In this document: piece by piece, positions 45,201 to 54,129 of the stretch | Position numbering within the stretch: position 1 is the first letter of the stretch | Layout: every line of letters starts with the position of its first letter | NCBI GenBank assembly: GCA_964571235.1 | Contig: CAZNAI010000003.1 | Coordinates: 1 to 64,000 of the forward strand | DNA length: 64,000 nucleotides | From: JACRAV01 sp964571235 | Lineage (GTDB): Bacteria; Zixibacteria; MSB-5A5; GN15; FEB-12 | Direction: 5' to 3' | The notes under the pieces: model-generated | What the model saw: the letters and a program-made list of their open reading frames with translations, nothing else | The model's database searches: none | What the model was told of the DNA's origin: nothing | Position numbers and translations under genes: made by a program

Positions 45201-45818
45201 TCAATCGCTTTGCGTCAATGACTTTTCCAGGACGCGCCATATGCGTTTCGCCAAATTGCTTTTGTGTTGAAGTTCGTTAGCGCTGATTCCCATGTGACCA
45301 ATGGCGTAAATTGCACCGAGCACAAGAATGCTACTCTCTTCCTGTGAGACACCCTGGGCCAACAGTCCGTCTGTCTTTGCCTTTTTCAAGCACTCAATGA
45401 CAAATTGCTGCGATCGCAACTTAAATTGGTGAAGACGTCGCTCGCGCATTTCACTATTTCCATTCGGAATGAGCATGCTTGTGATAAGTAATCTTGACAC
45501 CTCTGGATGCTCGGTAATGGCCCGCACACGTGCTTCAAAAAAAAGGCGAAGGCATTCCAATGGGTCATCAGACTTGGGAGGAAAGTTCTCAAAGATAATC
45601 TCTTCGATTCGATCAACTATTGCGTCGAGTATTTCTTCCATCGAGCCAAAGTGTCGAAATATCGTCCCGCTAGCTATTCCGACTTCAGCACCTAGTCTCT
45701 CCGCGGTAAACTGTCTCGCTCCCTCGCAAGTCAGAATTCGCATTGCGGCGTCGACTATCTCCTGCCTTCTGATCTCAGTGGGCTTTCGAGACTGCTTTGG
45801 ACCGATCGTCGGTTTCAT
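45201..45818 (-). CDS. TetR-family regulator of the NO-reductase operon
   Basis: The 206-aa protein (MKPTIGPKQSRKPTEIRRQ) has a TetR helix-turn-helix (EIVDAAMRILTCEGARQFTAERLGAEVGIASGTIFRHFGSMEEILDAI, about residues 20-67). An all-helical ligand domain follows. It is first in its operon, 37 bp before the hemerythrin gene. A palindrome in its own promoter indicates autorepression. The inducer is unknown; NO reductase genes are more often run by NorR, NsrR or Fnr-type factors, so a TetR here is notable. The mRNA may be leaderless (see the promoter). Confidence 0.85.
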   Translation of the reverse strand: MKPTIGPKQSRKPTEIRRQEIVDAAMRILTCEGARQFTAERLGAEVGIASGTIFRHFGSMEEILDAIVDRIEEIIFENFPPKSDDPLECLRLFFEARVRAITEHPEVSRLLITSMLIPNGNSEMRERRLHQFKLRSQQFVIECLKKAKTDGLLAQGVSQEESSILVLGAIYAIGHMGISANELQHKSNLAKRIWRVLEKSLTQSD

Positions 45819-45824
45819 GTACTC

Positions 45825-45853
45825 AATATAAGCAAGCAAGTATTTGCTTGCAA
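45825..45853 (-). promoter_or_regulatory. tetR promoter with operator in the spacer
   Basis: Minus-strand TTGCAA (45853-45848) and TATATT (45830-45825) lie 17 bp apart. The palindrome GCAAGCAA-N4-TTGCTTGC (45832-45851) fills the spacer, an ideal place for repression. The -10 box is only 6 bp from the ATG, so transcription would start at or next to the start codon. Confidence 0.6.
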
Positions 45854-45996
45854 GTTAAATTCTCACTTTTCTTGGCCTTTTCATCAGATGTCGAACGAGA
45901 ATGTGCGGATTGCATCAAAATTGCCATATAATCCAGCACAAGGAGACTATAGAGTTGTCGCCATAACCTATTGTATATGAGCAAGATAATAGCAAA

Positions 45997-46135
45997 GGAC
46001 GGGGGTATTTAACCCCCGTCCAATTTAGTAACTCATTGTACATGAGTTACTTACATTTTGGAGGTGAGGGGAATCGAACCCCCGACTCGCGTTGTGGCAC
46101 AAGGACTTACGTGTCATTGTGACCAAATTGTGACC
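45997..46135 (+). repeat. att4 with duplicated tmRNA 3' flank
   Basis: Left of the core, 45997-46058 repeats the sequence beyond the tmRNA 3' end at 54909-54970, including two hairpins (45997-46021; GTAACTCAT/ATGAGTTAC 46028-46050). The core TGGAGGTGAGGGGAATCG with AACCCCCG (46059-46084) is identical to the tmRNA end. The element arm follows: TTGTGGCACAA (46092-46102), ACTTACGTGTCA, TTGTGACC at 46117-46124 and 46128-46135. Confidence 0.9.
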
Positions 46136-46208
46136 GTTTTTTCATCCAACCAAAGTCGTTTGAAGGACGCGTACTACGGTTCTTCAGCAGGAGATCATCT
46201 CGCTAATG

Positions 46209-47138
46209 CTACAACCTGAGACTGTTGATGGCATATGCTACGCCAATTGCAATGAGCGTACTCACAAGTACATAAGCTATGGCGGATCGCTTTCCAAACT
46301 TCCCCCAGACTACGGTGATCTCCGTGATATCAGTGGTAACACCAACCATTAGCATTACGAAAACTACTCCAAGGCTTGCGCCCATCGTGTAGAGTTGCCC
46401 GGCAAAGACACTGAACCCTTCAGAGCACAGTTCGATGATCGCACTAATCGGTACGGCAATCAGTATTGACCACGGAGTATCCGTCGCTCCAAGGAATCGC
46501 TGGACAGTCGGAGTTGGTACAAATGCTGCGACCGCCGCGGCAAGCGCCAGCCCGATGATCAGGTACTTTCCAAGATCGCGGAAAGTATCCCAGGCATGCC
46601 GCAATACTCCAACAAACCGATTTTGGGGCGCATCTATCTGATCCGTCGCGCCTTCATTACAATCATCAGATGTACAGGTATCTCCAGTATGACCCATGCT
46701 CAACTTGGGTTTGTCAATGACTCCGTGCTTCTCAAGTGTCGAGAGTACTAATCCCGATAGAAACGCCGCTATGACTGCACACACCATCAGTAGCGCCGTG
46801 TTGGCCACACCGAGGAAATTGCTGAGTACCAAAAACTGCGGAACGCCTGACCACGGCGTTGCCAGCAAAAACGTCAAGGCGACTGCGGTGCTAGCGCCCT
46901 TTTCGCGAAGTGAAACTGCCATGGGGATCGCTCCACACGAGCAGGTCGATGCCACCAGCCCTGAGAGTGCGGCCTTCACCAAAGAGGTGATATCGTTATT
47001 GCCGAAGTGCCTTGCAATGAACGAGCGCGAGACGAATTCGGCGACCACGCCTGCCGCCAAAAAACCAACCAAGAACCAGACCCATAGGTCGCCGATAAGT
47101 GTCGCCAGTGCGGCGAAATACTGCTGAAGATAGATCAT
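46209..47138 (-). CDS. Permease with CSCG motif, probable metal efflux
   Basis: The 309-aa protein has about eight transmembrane helices in two halves and the motif STCSCGAIPMAVSLREKGAS of the permease family formerly DUF318 (ArsP/SO_0444 type). A central cytoplasmic loop holds a Cys/His cluster (MGHTGDTCTSDDC) fit for metal sensing. Relatives export copper, zinc or organoarsenicals. It is last in the czc operon of this cassette, 70 bp after the lipoprotein gene. Confidence 0.8.
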   Translation of the reverse strand: MIYLQQYFAALATLIGDLWVWFLVGFLAAGVVAEFVSRSFIARHFGNNDITSLVKAALSGLVASTCSCGAIPMAVSLREKGASTAVALTFLLATPWSGVPQFLVLSNFLGVANTALLMVCAVIAAFLSGLVLSTLEKHGVIDKPKLSMGHTGDTCTSDDCNEGATDQIDAPQNRFVGVLRHAWDTFRDLGKYLIIGLALAAAVAAFVPTPTVQRFLGATDTPWSILIAVPISAIIELCSEGFSVFAGQLYTMGASLGVVFVMLMVGVTTDITEITVVWGKFGKRSAIAYVLVSTLIAIGVAYAINSLRL

Positions 47139-47208
47139 ATGTTGCTATCAAACCGCTCAGTAACTGTTTGCGCCAGTCTTCGGCCACCATTCATATTCGA
47201 GCTTCTCA

Positions 47209-48027
47209 TTATGGCTGTATGCGTACAAACAGCGAGTCACGTCGGCTGACCACAATGCCACCGTAGTTTCCGCTGGTTGTAGCGGTCGACAAGTTCTGAT
47301 CAAAGAATGACGAAGGCATAGCAGTTGGCAGATTGGTAAAACCAGTCACGCCCGGCTCACCAGTATAGGCATACGCGTAGATGTAGTATTTGCCGGTATC
47401 GAGTGCGCCCGCCCCTCCGATAAGGAAGGCTTCAGGCGGAATAGTTCCGCTTCCAGAACCGATCGAAGCTGTCACGTATCCAATACCAGTATAAGTTTGC
47501 GTAGCCTTGACGGCCGCAAGCACATGCCCAGTGGCACCAGAACCGAGAGTCGTGAAGTTAACAGTCACGTTTTGTCCGCCAGTATAAATGCGATTGGCCG
47601 GATTGACCACCGAGATTGAGGGTGTCCCTGGCAACGCCATATTCACCTGCGACACGAGATTTGTGCCGTCGTGGAATTTCAGCGCATGGGTCACGCCGAC
47701 ATAGCCGGTCGTTGTACCATACAGTCGGGCATAGACGCCGCTACTGCCGGTCAAAGTATCCGTATTCAGAATGATTGGCCCAGCCGCTGTCGTCTGCCCG
47801 CTCTGTGCCAGCAAAACCCGCGCTTGCGTGTTCGCGAGATCGGCATTGGCGCTCAACGCTGCCCCAATGGCAAGATTGTACTGGCTGCTCTGAGTCGGCT
47901 TACCTGATGAATTGCACCCGACCACTGCCAGCAAGCCCAAAGCCAGTGCGCCTGTCAGCAGCCGCCGGACTTGCGGTCCGGCGACTGAATGTATTTCAGG
48001 AATTCTCATTTCTGTTCTTAAATGCAT
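47209..48027 (-). CDS. Lipoprotein of unknown function in the czc operon
   Basis: The 272-aa product starts after GGGAGAAAAC and has a lipobox (LLAVVGCNSS). The mature part is rich in Gly, Thr and Ser with predicted beta structure (GYVGVTHALKFHDGTNLVSQVNM...). No known domain is recognised. It follows czcA by 9 bp, so it is part of the operon. An envelope metal-binding or surface role is only a guess. Confidence 0.6.
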   Translation of the reverse strand: MHLRTEMRIPEIHSVAGPQVRRLLTGALALGLLAVVGCNSSGKPTQSSQYNLAIGAALSANADLANTQARVLLAQSGQTTAAGPIILNTDTLTGSSGVYARLYGTTTGYVGVTHALKFHDGTNLVSQVNMALPGTPSISVVNPANRIYTGGQNVTVNFTTLGSGATGHVLAAVKATQTYTGIGYVTASIGSGSGTIPPEAFLIGGAGALDTGKYYIYAYAYTGEPGVTGFTNLPTAMPSSFFDQNLSTATTSGNYGGIVVSRRDSLFVRIQP

Positions 48028-48036
48028 GTTTTCTCC

Positions 48037-51000
48037 CTACTGCTCAACAGCTGGTTCAGCTGGTTGCTGTTCGTGCGCTCGATGGAAGATCCGGTACAGG
48101 GCCGGTAGCACCACGAGAGTCAGGAATGTAGACGATAAGATGCCTCCGATCACCACGGTGGCCAGAGGTCGCTGAACCTCCGCGCCCGATCCGGTTGCAA
48201 TGGCCATCGGTACGAATCCAAGTGACGCGACAAGCGCTGTCATCAGCACAGGGCGCAGGCGAGTTAATGCGCCCCGCGTGATGGCGTCCTCCAATGGCAC
48301 GCCTTCGTCGCGCAATTTATTAATGAACGACACCATGACCAGTCCATTGAGTACCGCAATACCTGAGAGTGCGATGAATCCGACTCCCGCCGATATCGAA
48401 AGCGGAATGTCGCGGAACCAAAGTGTCAAAATGCCGCCGGTCAGTGCCAATGGGATGCCGGTGAATACCAGAATAGAGTCCTTGATGGAATTGAACGTCG
48501 CAAAGAGCAACGCGAAGATCAGGAGCAACGCTACCGGTACGACGAACAGCAAACGCTCCTTGGCGGCCAGCAAATTCTCAAATTGTCCGCCCCAGGTCTT
48601 CCAGTACCCGGCTGGAAGCGTCACTTCGGCGTCGATCTTCCGTTGAGCATCCTCTACGAAAGAACCTATGTCACGGCCTCGCACATTTGCCTGTACCACG
48701 ACGCGGCGCTTGCCATTTTCCCGGCTGATCTGATTCGGACCTTCGGCAATTGTGATCTTGGCTATCGCGCCAAGCGGCACATAGCCTGGGTCCGACTCGG
48801 CAGAGAACGTAAAACTCGCAAGTTTCAAGCCGGTCTCATTCTCACCGTGGTCAGGGAGTGGAATGGGAAGGAACTCCAGCGCCTCAACGTCGCGGCGCAC
48901 ATCTTCAGGCAGTCTCACCACCAGCTCAAATCTGCGGTCACCTTCGTAAACCTCGCCTACGGGCATGCCGCCAATGGCCACTTCGACCACTTCCTGCACA
49001 TCGGCGATGTTCAAGCCGTACCGAGCGACCAGGGCACGGTCAATATCGACGGTCAGGATCGGCAGGCCCGATACCTGATCAACTTTGACGTCAGCGGCTC
49101 CTGGGATGTCCTGCAAGATGCCGGCAATCTGTTGACCGCTCTTGAGCATGACGTCCAGATCATCACCGAATATTTTCACCGCGACATCACTCCGTATACC
49201 GGAGATAAGTTCGTTAAACCGCATTTGGATCGGCTGGGTGAACTCGTAGTTGTTCCCTGGCAGATCCTTGATTGCTGTCTCGACCTCCTTAACAAGTGCC
49301 GCCTTTGGCTTGTCTGGATCCGGCCAATCGGCCCGCGGCTTCATAATAATGAAAACGTCCGACACGGACGGTGGCATCGGGTCAGTCGCTACCTCTTGAG
49401 TTCCAGTCTGAGCGTAAACGCGCTCGACCTCCGGCACTGTAAGGATCGCCTTCTCCAGATGATCCTGCATTTCGACGGCCTGCGACAGACTGGTCGACGG
49501 AATGCGCATCGCCTGGACCGCCATATCTCCTTCGTCAAGTTGAGGGATAAACTCGCTGCCCATGCGAGTGGCGACCAATAAACAGAACGCGATGAACGCG
49601 GTTGCCACAGTGACCACGGCCCAACGATTGCGGACCGCGCCATAAAGCAATGGCTCGTAGGCTCGCTTAGCACCACGAACAATGATGCTTTCTTTTTCCG
49701 AGACTTTACCTCTGAGAAAAATGGCAATTCCGGCCGGTATAAAGGTGAAAGTGAAAATCAGGGCGCCTGCCAGAGCCAAAAGAACTGTCTCGGCCATCGG
49801 AAGGAACATCTTTCCTTCAATCCCCTCAAGGGTGAGAATTGGTAAGTAGACGATCATGATGATCCCGACGCCAAAAAGGGTCGGCCTGGCCACCTCTCGG
49901 GCGCTCTCGAAGGCCTCTTCCAAACGCTCCCCTCGCGAAAGCACCCTCCCCAGATGTTGTTGTTTCTCGGCAAAGCGTCGAATGATGTTTTCCACCATGA
50001 CCACCGCCCCATCGACGATAATGCCGAAGTCAATTGCCCCCAGGCTCATGAGGTTGCCGCTGATCTTGGTCTGCACCATGCCAGTCACCGCAAAGAGCAT
50101 GGAAAGCGGAATTGTCAACGATACCAACAGCGCAGCGCGGAAATTGCCAACCAAAGCAAAGAGAACGACCACCACCAGCACTGCACCTTCAAAGAGATTG
50201 TTGCGAACGGTTCTGAGCGTTGCATCCACCAAGCGGGTGCGGTCACGTACTGTGCGAGCGATGATTCCTTTCGGTAGGCTCTTGTTGACCTCCTCCATCT
50301 TATCACCGACTCGCTTGGCCACGGTCCGACTGTTTTCGCCGAGAAGCATGAATACCGAGCCCAAGACAACTTCTTCGCCATTTTCAGTGGCCGCGCCGGT
50401 ACGCAATTGCTTCCCCAAATCAACGTTCGCGACGTCTCGAATAAAGATGGGGGTGCCGTCGTCTTCGCCGACAATGATGCTTTGAATATCATCGATATCG
50501 CTGACCAAGCCTGGTACGCGAATCAAGTACTGTTCACCCTTGTGTTCGATGTATCCAGCCCCGGCGCTCGTGTTATTGCGGTCCAAAGCTTCCATAACAT
50601 CGTGGAAGCTCAAGCCGTAGGAAACCAATTTGGTGGGGTCCGGCGTAACGTGAAACTGCTTCTCGTACCCGCCGATGGTGTTGACTTCAGTCACGCCAGG
50701 TACAGTACGCAGTTGCGGTTTAACCACCCAATCCTGAATCTCCCTCAAGTCTGTCGACGTGTATGGCTCGCCGTTTGGCTTTGTGGCCCCCGGTTCCGCT
50801 TCGATAGTCCAGCTAAAGATCTCTCCCAAACCCGTTGAGATAGGACCCATGGTCGGCTCGCCGGCAGTGGGCGGGAGATTCCCTTTCGCCTCTTGAAGCC
50901 GCTCGTTGACCAACTGACGGGCAAAGTAGATGTTAGTGCCGTCCAAAAACACCACGGTTACTTGCGACAGACCATATCGGGACAGTGAGCGCGTGTACTG

Positions 51001-51237
51001 CACCCCGGGGATCCCGCCCATAGCCGTTTCGATGGTAAACGTGATCTGCTTTTCGACCTCAAGCGGTGACATGGCTGGCGCTTCGGTATTGATCTGCACC
51101 TGCACATTGGTGATATCCGGCACCGCATCGATCGGCAATTTGTTAAAGTTGAATATGCCGAGCACGGCAATACCCAACACGGCGATCATAACCAGCCAGC
51201 GGTGGTGTATGGCAAAATTGAGAATTCTATCAAGCAT
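48037..51237 (-). CDS. czcA: CzcA-type RND heavy-metal efflux pump
   Basis: The 1066-aa protein is a full-length RND transporter with twelve membrane helices and two large periplasmic loops. The fourth helix has DFGIIVDGAVVMVEN, with Asp, Asp and Glu at the CzcA proton-relay positions. That marks the divalent-cation (Zn/Co/Cd/Ni) class and not the Cu/Ag CusA class. It expels cations through CzcC to the outside. The operon order is czcC, czcB, PII-like, czcA, with 1-11 bp spacing. Confidence 0.94.
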   Translation of the reverse strand: MLDRILNFAIHHRWLVMIAVLGIAVLGIFNFNKLPIDAVPDITNVQVQINTEAPAMSPLEVEKQITFTIETAMGGIPGVQYTRSLSRYGLSQVTVVFLDGTNIYFARQLVNERLQEAKGNLPPTAGEPTMGPISTGLGEIFSWTIEAEPGATKPNGEPYTSTDLREIQDWVVKPQLRTVPGVTEVNTIGGYEKQFHVTPDPTKLVSYGLSFHDVMEALDRNNTSAGAGYIEHKGEQYLIRVPGLVSDIDDIQSIIVGEDDGTPIFIRDVANVDLGKQLRTGAATENGEEVVLGSVFMLLGENSRTVAKRVGDKMEEVNKSLPKGIIARTVRDRTRLVDATLRTVRNNLFEGAVLVVVVLFALVGNFRAALLVSLTIPLSMLFAVTGMVQTKISGNLMSLGAIDFGIIVDGAVVMVENIIRRFAEKQQHLGRVLSRGERLEEAFESAREVARPTLFGVGIIMIVYLPILTLEGIEGKMFLPMAETVLLALAGALIFTFTFIPAGIAIFLRGKVSEKESIIVRGAKRAYEPLLYGAVRNRWAVVTVATAFIAFCLLVATRMGSEFIPQLDEGDMAVQAMRIPSTSLSQAVEMQDHLEKAILTVPEVERVYAQTGTQEVATDPMPPSVSDVFIIMKPRADWPDPDKPKAALVKEVETAIKDLPGNNYEFTQPIQMRFNELISGIRSDVAVKIFGDDLDVMLKSGQQIAGILQDIPGAADVKVDQVSGLPILTVDIDRALVARYGLNIADVQEVVEVAIGGMPVGEVYEGDRRFELVVRLPEDVRRDVEALEFLPIPLPDHGENETGLKLASFTFSAESDPGYVPLGAIAKITIAEGPNQISRENGKRRVVVQANVRGRDIGSFVEDAQRKIDAEVTLPAGYWKTWGGQFENLLAAKERLLFVVPVALLLIFALLFATFNSIKDSILVFTGIPLALTGGILTLWFRDIPLSISAGVGFIALSGIAVLNGLVMVSFINKLRDEGVPLEDAITRGALTRLRPVLMTALVASLGFVPMAIATGSGAEVQRPLATVVIGGILSSTFLTLVVLPALYRIFHRAHEQQPAEPAVEQ

Positions 51238-51248
51238 ATGTCAAACTC

Positions 51249-51590
51249 CTATACCGCGTCCGGACCGGTCTGACCGGTGCGGATGCGTGTGACCGTGGCA
51301 ACATCACTGATGGCGATGATGCCGTCGCCCGGATTTCCGGTGTGAGCTTTGGCGGCAATAATCTCCGCTATTTGGGCTGATTGCTCATCGGCGCAGACGA
51401 TGACCAGGCACTCCCGCTCGTGGTACTGGAACTCATCTTCAGACTGTACAAAGCTACCGCCCTCACCACGCCCGCGGCCAAGGCCACGACACTTGGTGAT
51501 GGTCATGCCGGGAAAGTGTGGCAACTCTTCGAGTGCCTCGCGGACCCGTGAGAGCATATGTGGCTGAATTACGGCTTTGATCTCTTTCAT
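51249..51590 (-). CDS. PII-like protein in the czc operon
   Basis: The 113-aa protein has the PII signature layout: MKEIKAVIQPHMLSRVREALEEL at the start, a T-loop region (CRGLGRGRGEGGSF...) and the C-terminal GKIxx-like HTGNPGDGIIAISDVATVTRIRTGQ. PII proteins are trimeric sensors that bind nucleotides and control transporters. A copy between czcB and czcA suggests direct control of the pump or metal sensing. The T-loop lacks the usual uridylylated Tyr context, so it is not GlnB or GlnK. Confidence 0.87.
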   Translation of the reverse strand: MKEIKAVIQPHMLSRVREALEELPHFPGMTITKCRGLGRGRGEGGSFVQSEDEFQYHERECLVIVCADEQSAQIAEIIAAKAHTGNPGDGIIAISDVATVTRIRTGQTGPDAV

Positions 51591-51599
51591 GGCTGCCTC

Positions 51600-52706
51600 C
51601 TAATGCTCGTGTCCGGCTTCAGATTTACCCCGTTCCGCTTTCAATAGAAAGCTATTGGCGGAAGCGTACTCCTCGCCTGGCGCGAGACCGGCCAGGATTT
51701 CCACTGTTTGTCCATCCGAGCGGCCGATATCAACCGGCCGTACCGTGAATCCCCCTTCTGCGCGAACAAAAACGCTGGGCTTCCCTTCAACACTCTGAAT
51801 GGCGTCATCGGGAACCGCCAAGGGCACCGTGAATTGGTCAACCGTAATACGGGCTGTCACAAATAGACCGGGTTGCCAGTGGCGCCGGGAATTCTGTACG
51901 ACCACGCGAGCGCTGCCAGTCCGCGTCTTTTCGCCGACGATAGGGCCGACATAATCAATAACGCCCGCCACAGCCTCGTCTATGCCGCTGGCCATTAGGC
52001 GTACTTTCAACCCACGTTTGATCTGTGGCATATATTTGGCGTAGACAGATATCTTGGCCCAAACGGTGGAAAGATCGGCCACCACATAGATGTCAGCATC
52101 ATCGCGAACAAACTCACCCAGTGTCAGGTGCTTTTCGATTACTGTCCCGCTGACAAGCGACTTTACCTCATACGGTGCGACGCTTTGGTTGCTCTGAATT
52201 ATGGCGAGCACCTCTCCTTCGCGTACCTCATCCCCAAGGTCTTTAAATACCTTTTGAGCAATGCCGGGAAAACGAGGGACTACATGCGCCACTTTGTCGG
52301 CGTTAAGGACGATTTCGCCCGGCAGTTCGATCTCGAACCGAATTGAGCCCGGTCCGGCCTTGGCAAACGTCACGTCATTCTCAAGCAGGTGTTCGTCGCT
52401 AAAACGAATCACCTCATCAGCGTGAGCACCCTCGGATTCTCCGCCCTCTTGGTGTCCCTGTTCTTCATGAACATCTTCGGACTCTGCGTGATCGTGCCCC
52501 TCATGCCCCTCCTCGGTGTGTCCTTCTTCGCCATGCTCATCACCGGCGGTAGCGGCTTCTGCGCCATGGTCGTCACCTGCTTCTCCAGCGTGGGCGGCAT
52601 GATCATGTTCATCTGCGGTCGTCTGAGGCTCGCTCTGCAAGACAAAAAATCCGGCGATGGCCAGGACCGCGACAGCAACAATTGTTATGAGTACAGATTT
52701 CTTCAT
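51600..52706 (-). CDS. czcB: CzcB-like periplasmic adaptor with His-rich N-terminus
   Basis: The 368-aa membrane-fusion protein has an N-terminal membrane anchor (VLITIVAVAVLAIAGFFVL). Residues about 34-95 are strongly enriched in His, Glu and Asp (EEGHEGHDHAESEDVHEEQGHQEG), a likely metal-buffering segment. The barrel-sandwich, beta-barrel and membrane-proximal domains follow (VVPRFPGIAQKVFKDLGDEVREGE, VVVQNSRRHWQPGLFV). It links czcA to czcC and may hand metal to the pump. It ends 9 bp before the PII-like gene. Confidence 0.92.
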   Translation of the reverse strand: MKKSVLITIVAVAVLAIAGFFVLQSEPQTTADEHDHAAHAGEAGDDHGAEAATAGDEHGEEGHTEEGHEGHDHAESEDVHEEQGHQEGGESEGAHADEVIRFSDEHLLENDVTFAKAGPGSIRFEIELPGEIVLNADKVAHVVPRFPGIAQKVFKDLGDEVREGEVLAIIQSNQSVAPYEVKSLVSGTVIEKHLTLGEFVRDDADIYVVADLSTVWAKISVYAKYMPQIKRGLKVRLMASGIDEAVAGVIDYVGPIVGEKTRTGSARVVVQNSRRHWQPGLFVTARITVDQFTVPLAVPDDAIQSVEGKPSVFVRAEGGFTVRPVDIGRSDGQTVEILAGLAPGEEYASANSFLLKAERGKSEAGHEH

Positions 52707-52708
52707 GG

Positions 52709-54031
52709 CTATCTCCTCACCGGATTCAAGCGATGCCCGGTTAGCTGTTCAATGCCTATAGCGGCGTTAGCACCCGCCACAAGTGCATCAATAAGTTGAC
52801 CCTGCAATTCTGAGAGGGTTCGTTGAGCGTCGAGAACATTTATGTACGGCTGCGAACCGAGTCGATACGCAAGATCGATCTCTTCCATTGCTTGTTGCGC
52901 CGGTGGAATGACCTGCTCGCGCAGCATGGCGATCAGCTCGCGTTGTGTTTGGAGTCCGACCAGTAGTTGACGGAGTTCTCCGTCTAGTCGTTGGCGTGTT
53001 GCCGCGAGTTCGGCTTCGGACTGCGTCAAACGCGCCGTTGCTTCTGCAACCCCCCCTTTGTTGCGGTTGAACAAAGGTAACGGTACGGAGGCCCACACGA
53101 GGAAGGAATTACTCCCATCGTCATGAAGCCGCCTGTAACCGGCTCCAAGATTCAAATCCGGTTTGCCAGAAGCCTTTGAGAGCTTGATATCTGCTTCTCT
53201 GGCCCTCATTTGCGCTTGCAGAGCGGCAAGGGCAGGATTTTCGTCTATCGACAGCATTTCAGCACCCCGGGGTGCAGTCGCAAGCCACTCGTCGAGTGAT
53301 CCGTCGACTTGGAAGGTTGCGTCACTTGAGCCCCACAGTGTAGCCAGAGCCAAACGTGTCTGAGTCGCCATTGCTTCGGATGCCGCGAGATCGATCTCGC
53401 CAAGCTTGGTTGCCGATTGAGCCCGAAGTAATTCGGCTTTCGGTACTGCGCCGTCAGAGACCTTTACTCGTACCGCCTCTTCTATCTTTCGCGCCAGTTC
53501 CAGACGCTGCTTCGCCAACGTGACATTGTCCCGAGCCGTCAGTGCACTGATGAAGGCTGATGCCACCGATTGATAGAGATCCAGGAGCGATAGTTGTGCG
53601 GAGTATTGTTCGGCAGTGAGCTCAGACTCTGCAACTGCCTTTCGCGCACCACGCTTGCCAAATAGCTCAAATGGCTGTTCAACCCCTATTGTTGTTTGAG
53701 CTGGTCCGGACTCGTCCTTCCGACCGAAATCCTCAACCTCCGTAGAAAGCTCGGGATTGGGTCGATACTGGCTCTGCTGGAGCCGACCTTGCGCGGCTGC
53801 AATTTGCGCACGTGCCGTCTGCACTTGAGGGTTTTTCGCTACGGCGAGTTGAAGAGCGGACTTGAGTGTGATCACGGAATCGCTTGGAGCGGCCAATTCC
53901 TCCTGAACCCCGGTTTCATAATAGAGTGGGGGCAGGAGTGACGGTGCACCTGAACCAGTCTGGGCTCGAGTAGCGCCTGAAATACCAAGTACAATGAGTA
54001 CCAAATCCAAAGATGTTCGAAACTTCATCAA
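52709..54031 (-). CDS. czcC: CzcC-like outer-membrane efflux channel
   Basis: The 440-aa TolC-family protein has a signal peptide and two OEP repeats. The long coiled helices are visible in LKSALQLAVAKNPQVQTARAQ and ATARLTQSEAELAATRQRL. It forms the outer-membrane duct for the CzcAB pump. It ends 2 bp before czcB. Start: MMKFRTSL; either Met is possible. Confidence 0.9.
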   Translation of the reverse strand: MMKFRTSLDLVLIVLGISGATRAQTGSGAPSLLPPLYYETGVQEELAAPSDSVITLKSALQLAVAKNPQVQTARAQIAAAQGRLQQSQYRPNPELSTEVEDFGRKDESGPAQTTIGVEQPFELFGKRGARKAVAESELTAEQYSAQLSLLDLYQSVASAFISALTARDNVTLAKQRLELARKIEEAVRVKVSDGAVPKAELLRAQSATKLGEIDLAASEAMATQTRLALATLWGSSDATFQVDGSLDEWLATAPRGAEMLSIDENPALAALQAQMRAREADIKLSKASGKPDLNLGAGYRRLHDDGSNSFLVWASVPLPLFNRNKGGVAEATARLTQSEAELAATRQRLDGELRQLLVGLQTQRELIAMLREQVIPPAQQAMEEIDLAYRLGSQPYINVLDAQRTLSELQGQLIDALVAGANAAIGIEQLTGHRLNPVRR

Positions 54032-54129
54032 CTATTCTCCAAACTAAGATGTGGTTCGCTATGCCATATAGCACAGCAACGCCTCCGACGCAGATCGGGA
54101 GGCTGTTCACTAAGACTTAGTCTGGAAAA

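Larger units (their letters stand above)
41173..46058. mobile_element. Cassette 3: NO-reductase module between att3 and att4
   Basis: This 4.9-kb unit between direct att repeats carries one minus-strand operon: tetR, hemerythrin, interrupted NO reductase, DUF6448 and a small protein. No recombinase is encoded. The limits are inferred from the repeats. Confidence 0.7.

Noticed and set aside
22295..46135. att repeats as tRNA genes (they contain GGGGAATCGAACCCCC, typical of T-arms)
   Set aside because: No anticodon or D-arm lies nearby, and the copies match the tmRNA 3' end exactly, so they are core fragments.
48583..49581. 332-aa plus-strand frame inside czcA
   Set aside because: It is an antisense shadow of a clearly conserved RND pump gene.
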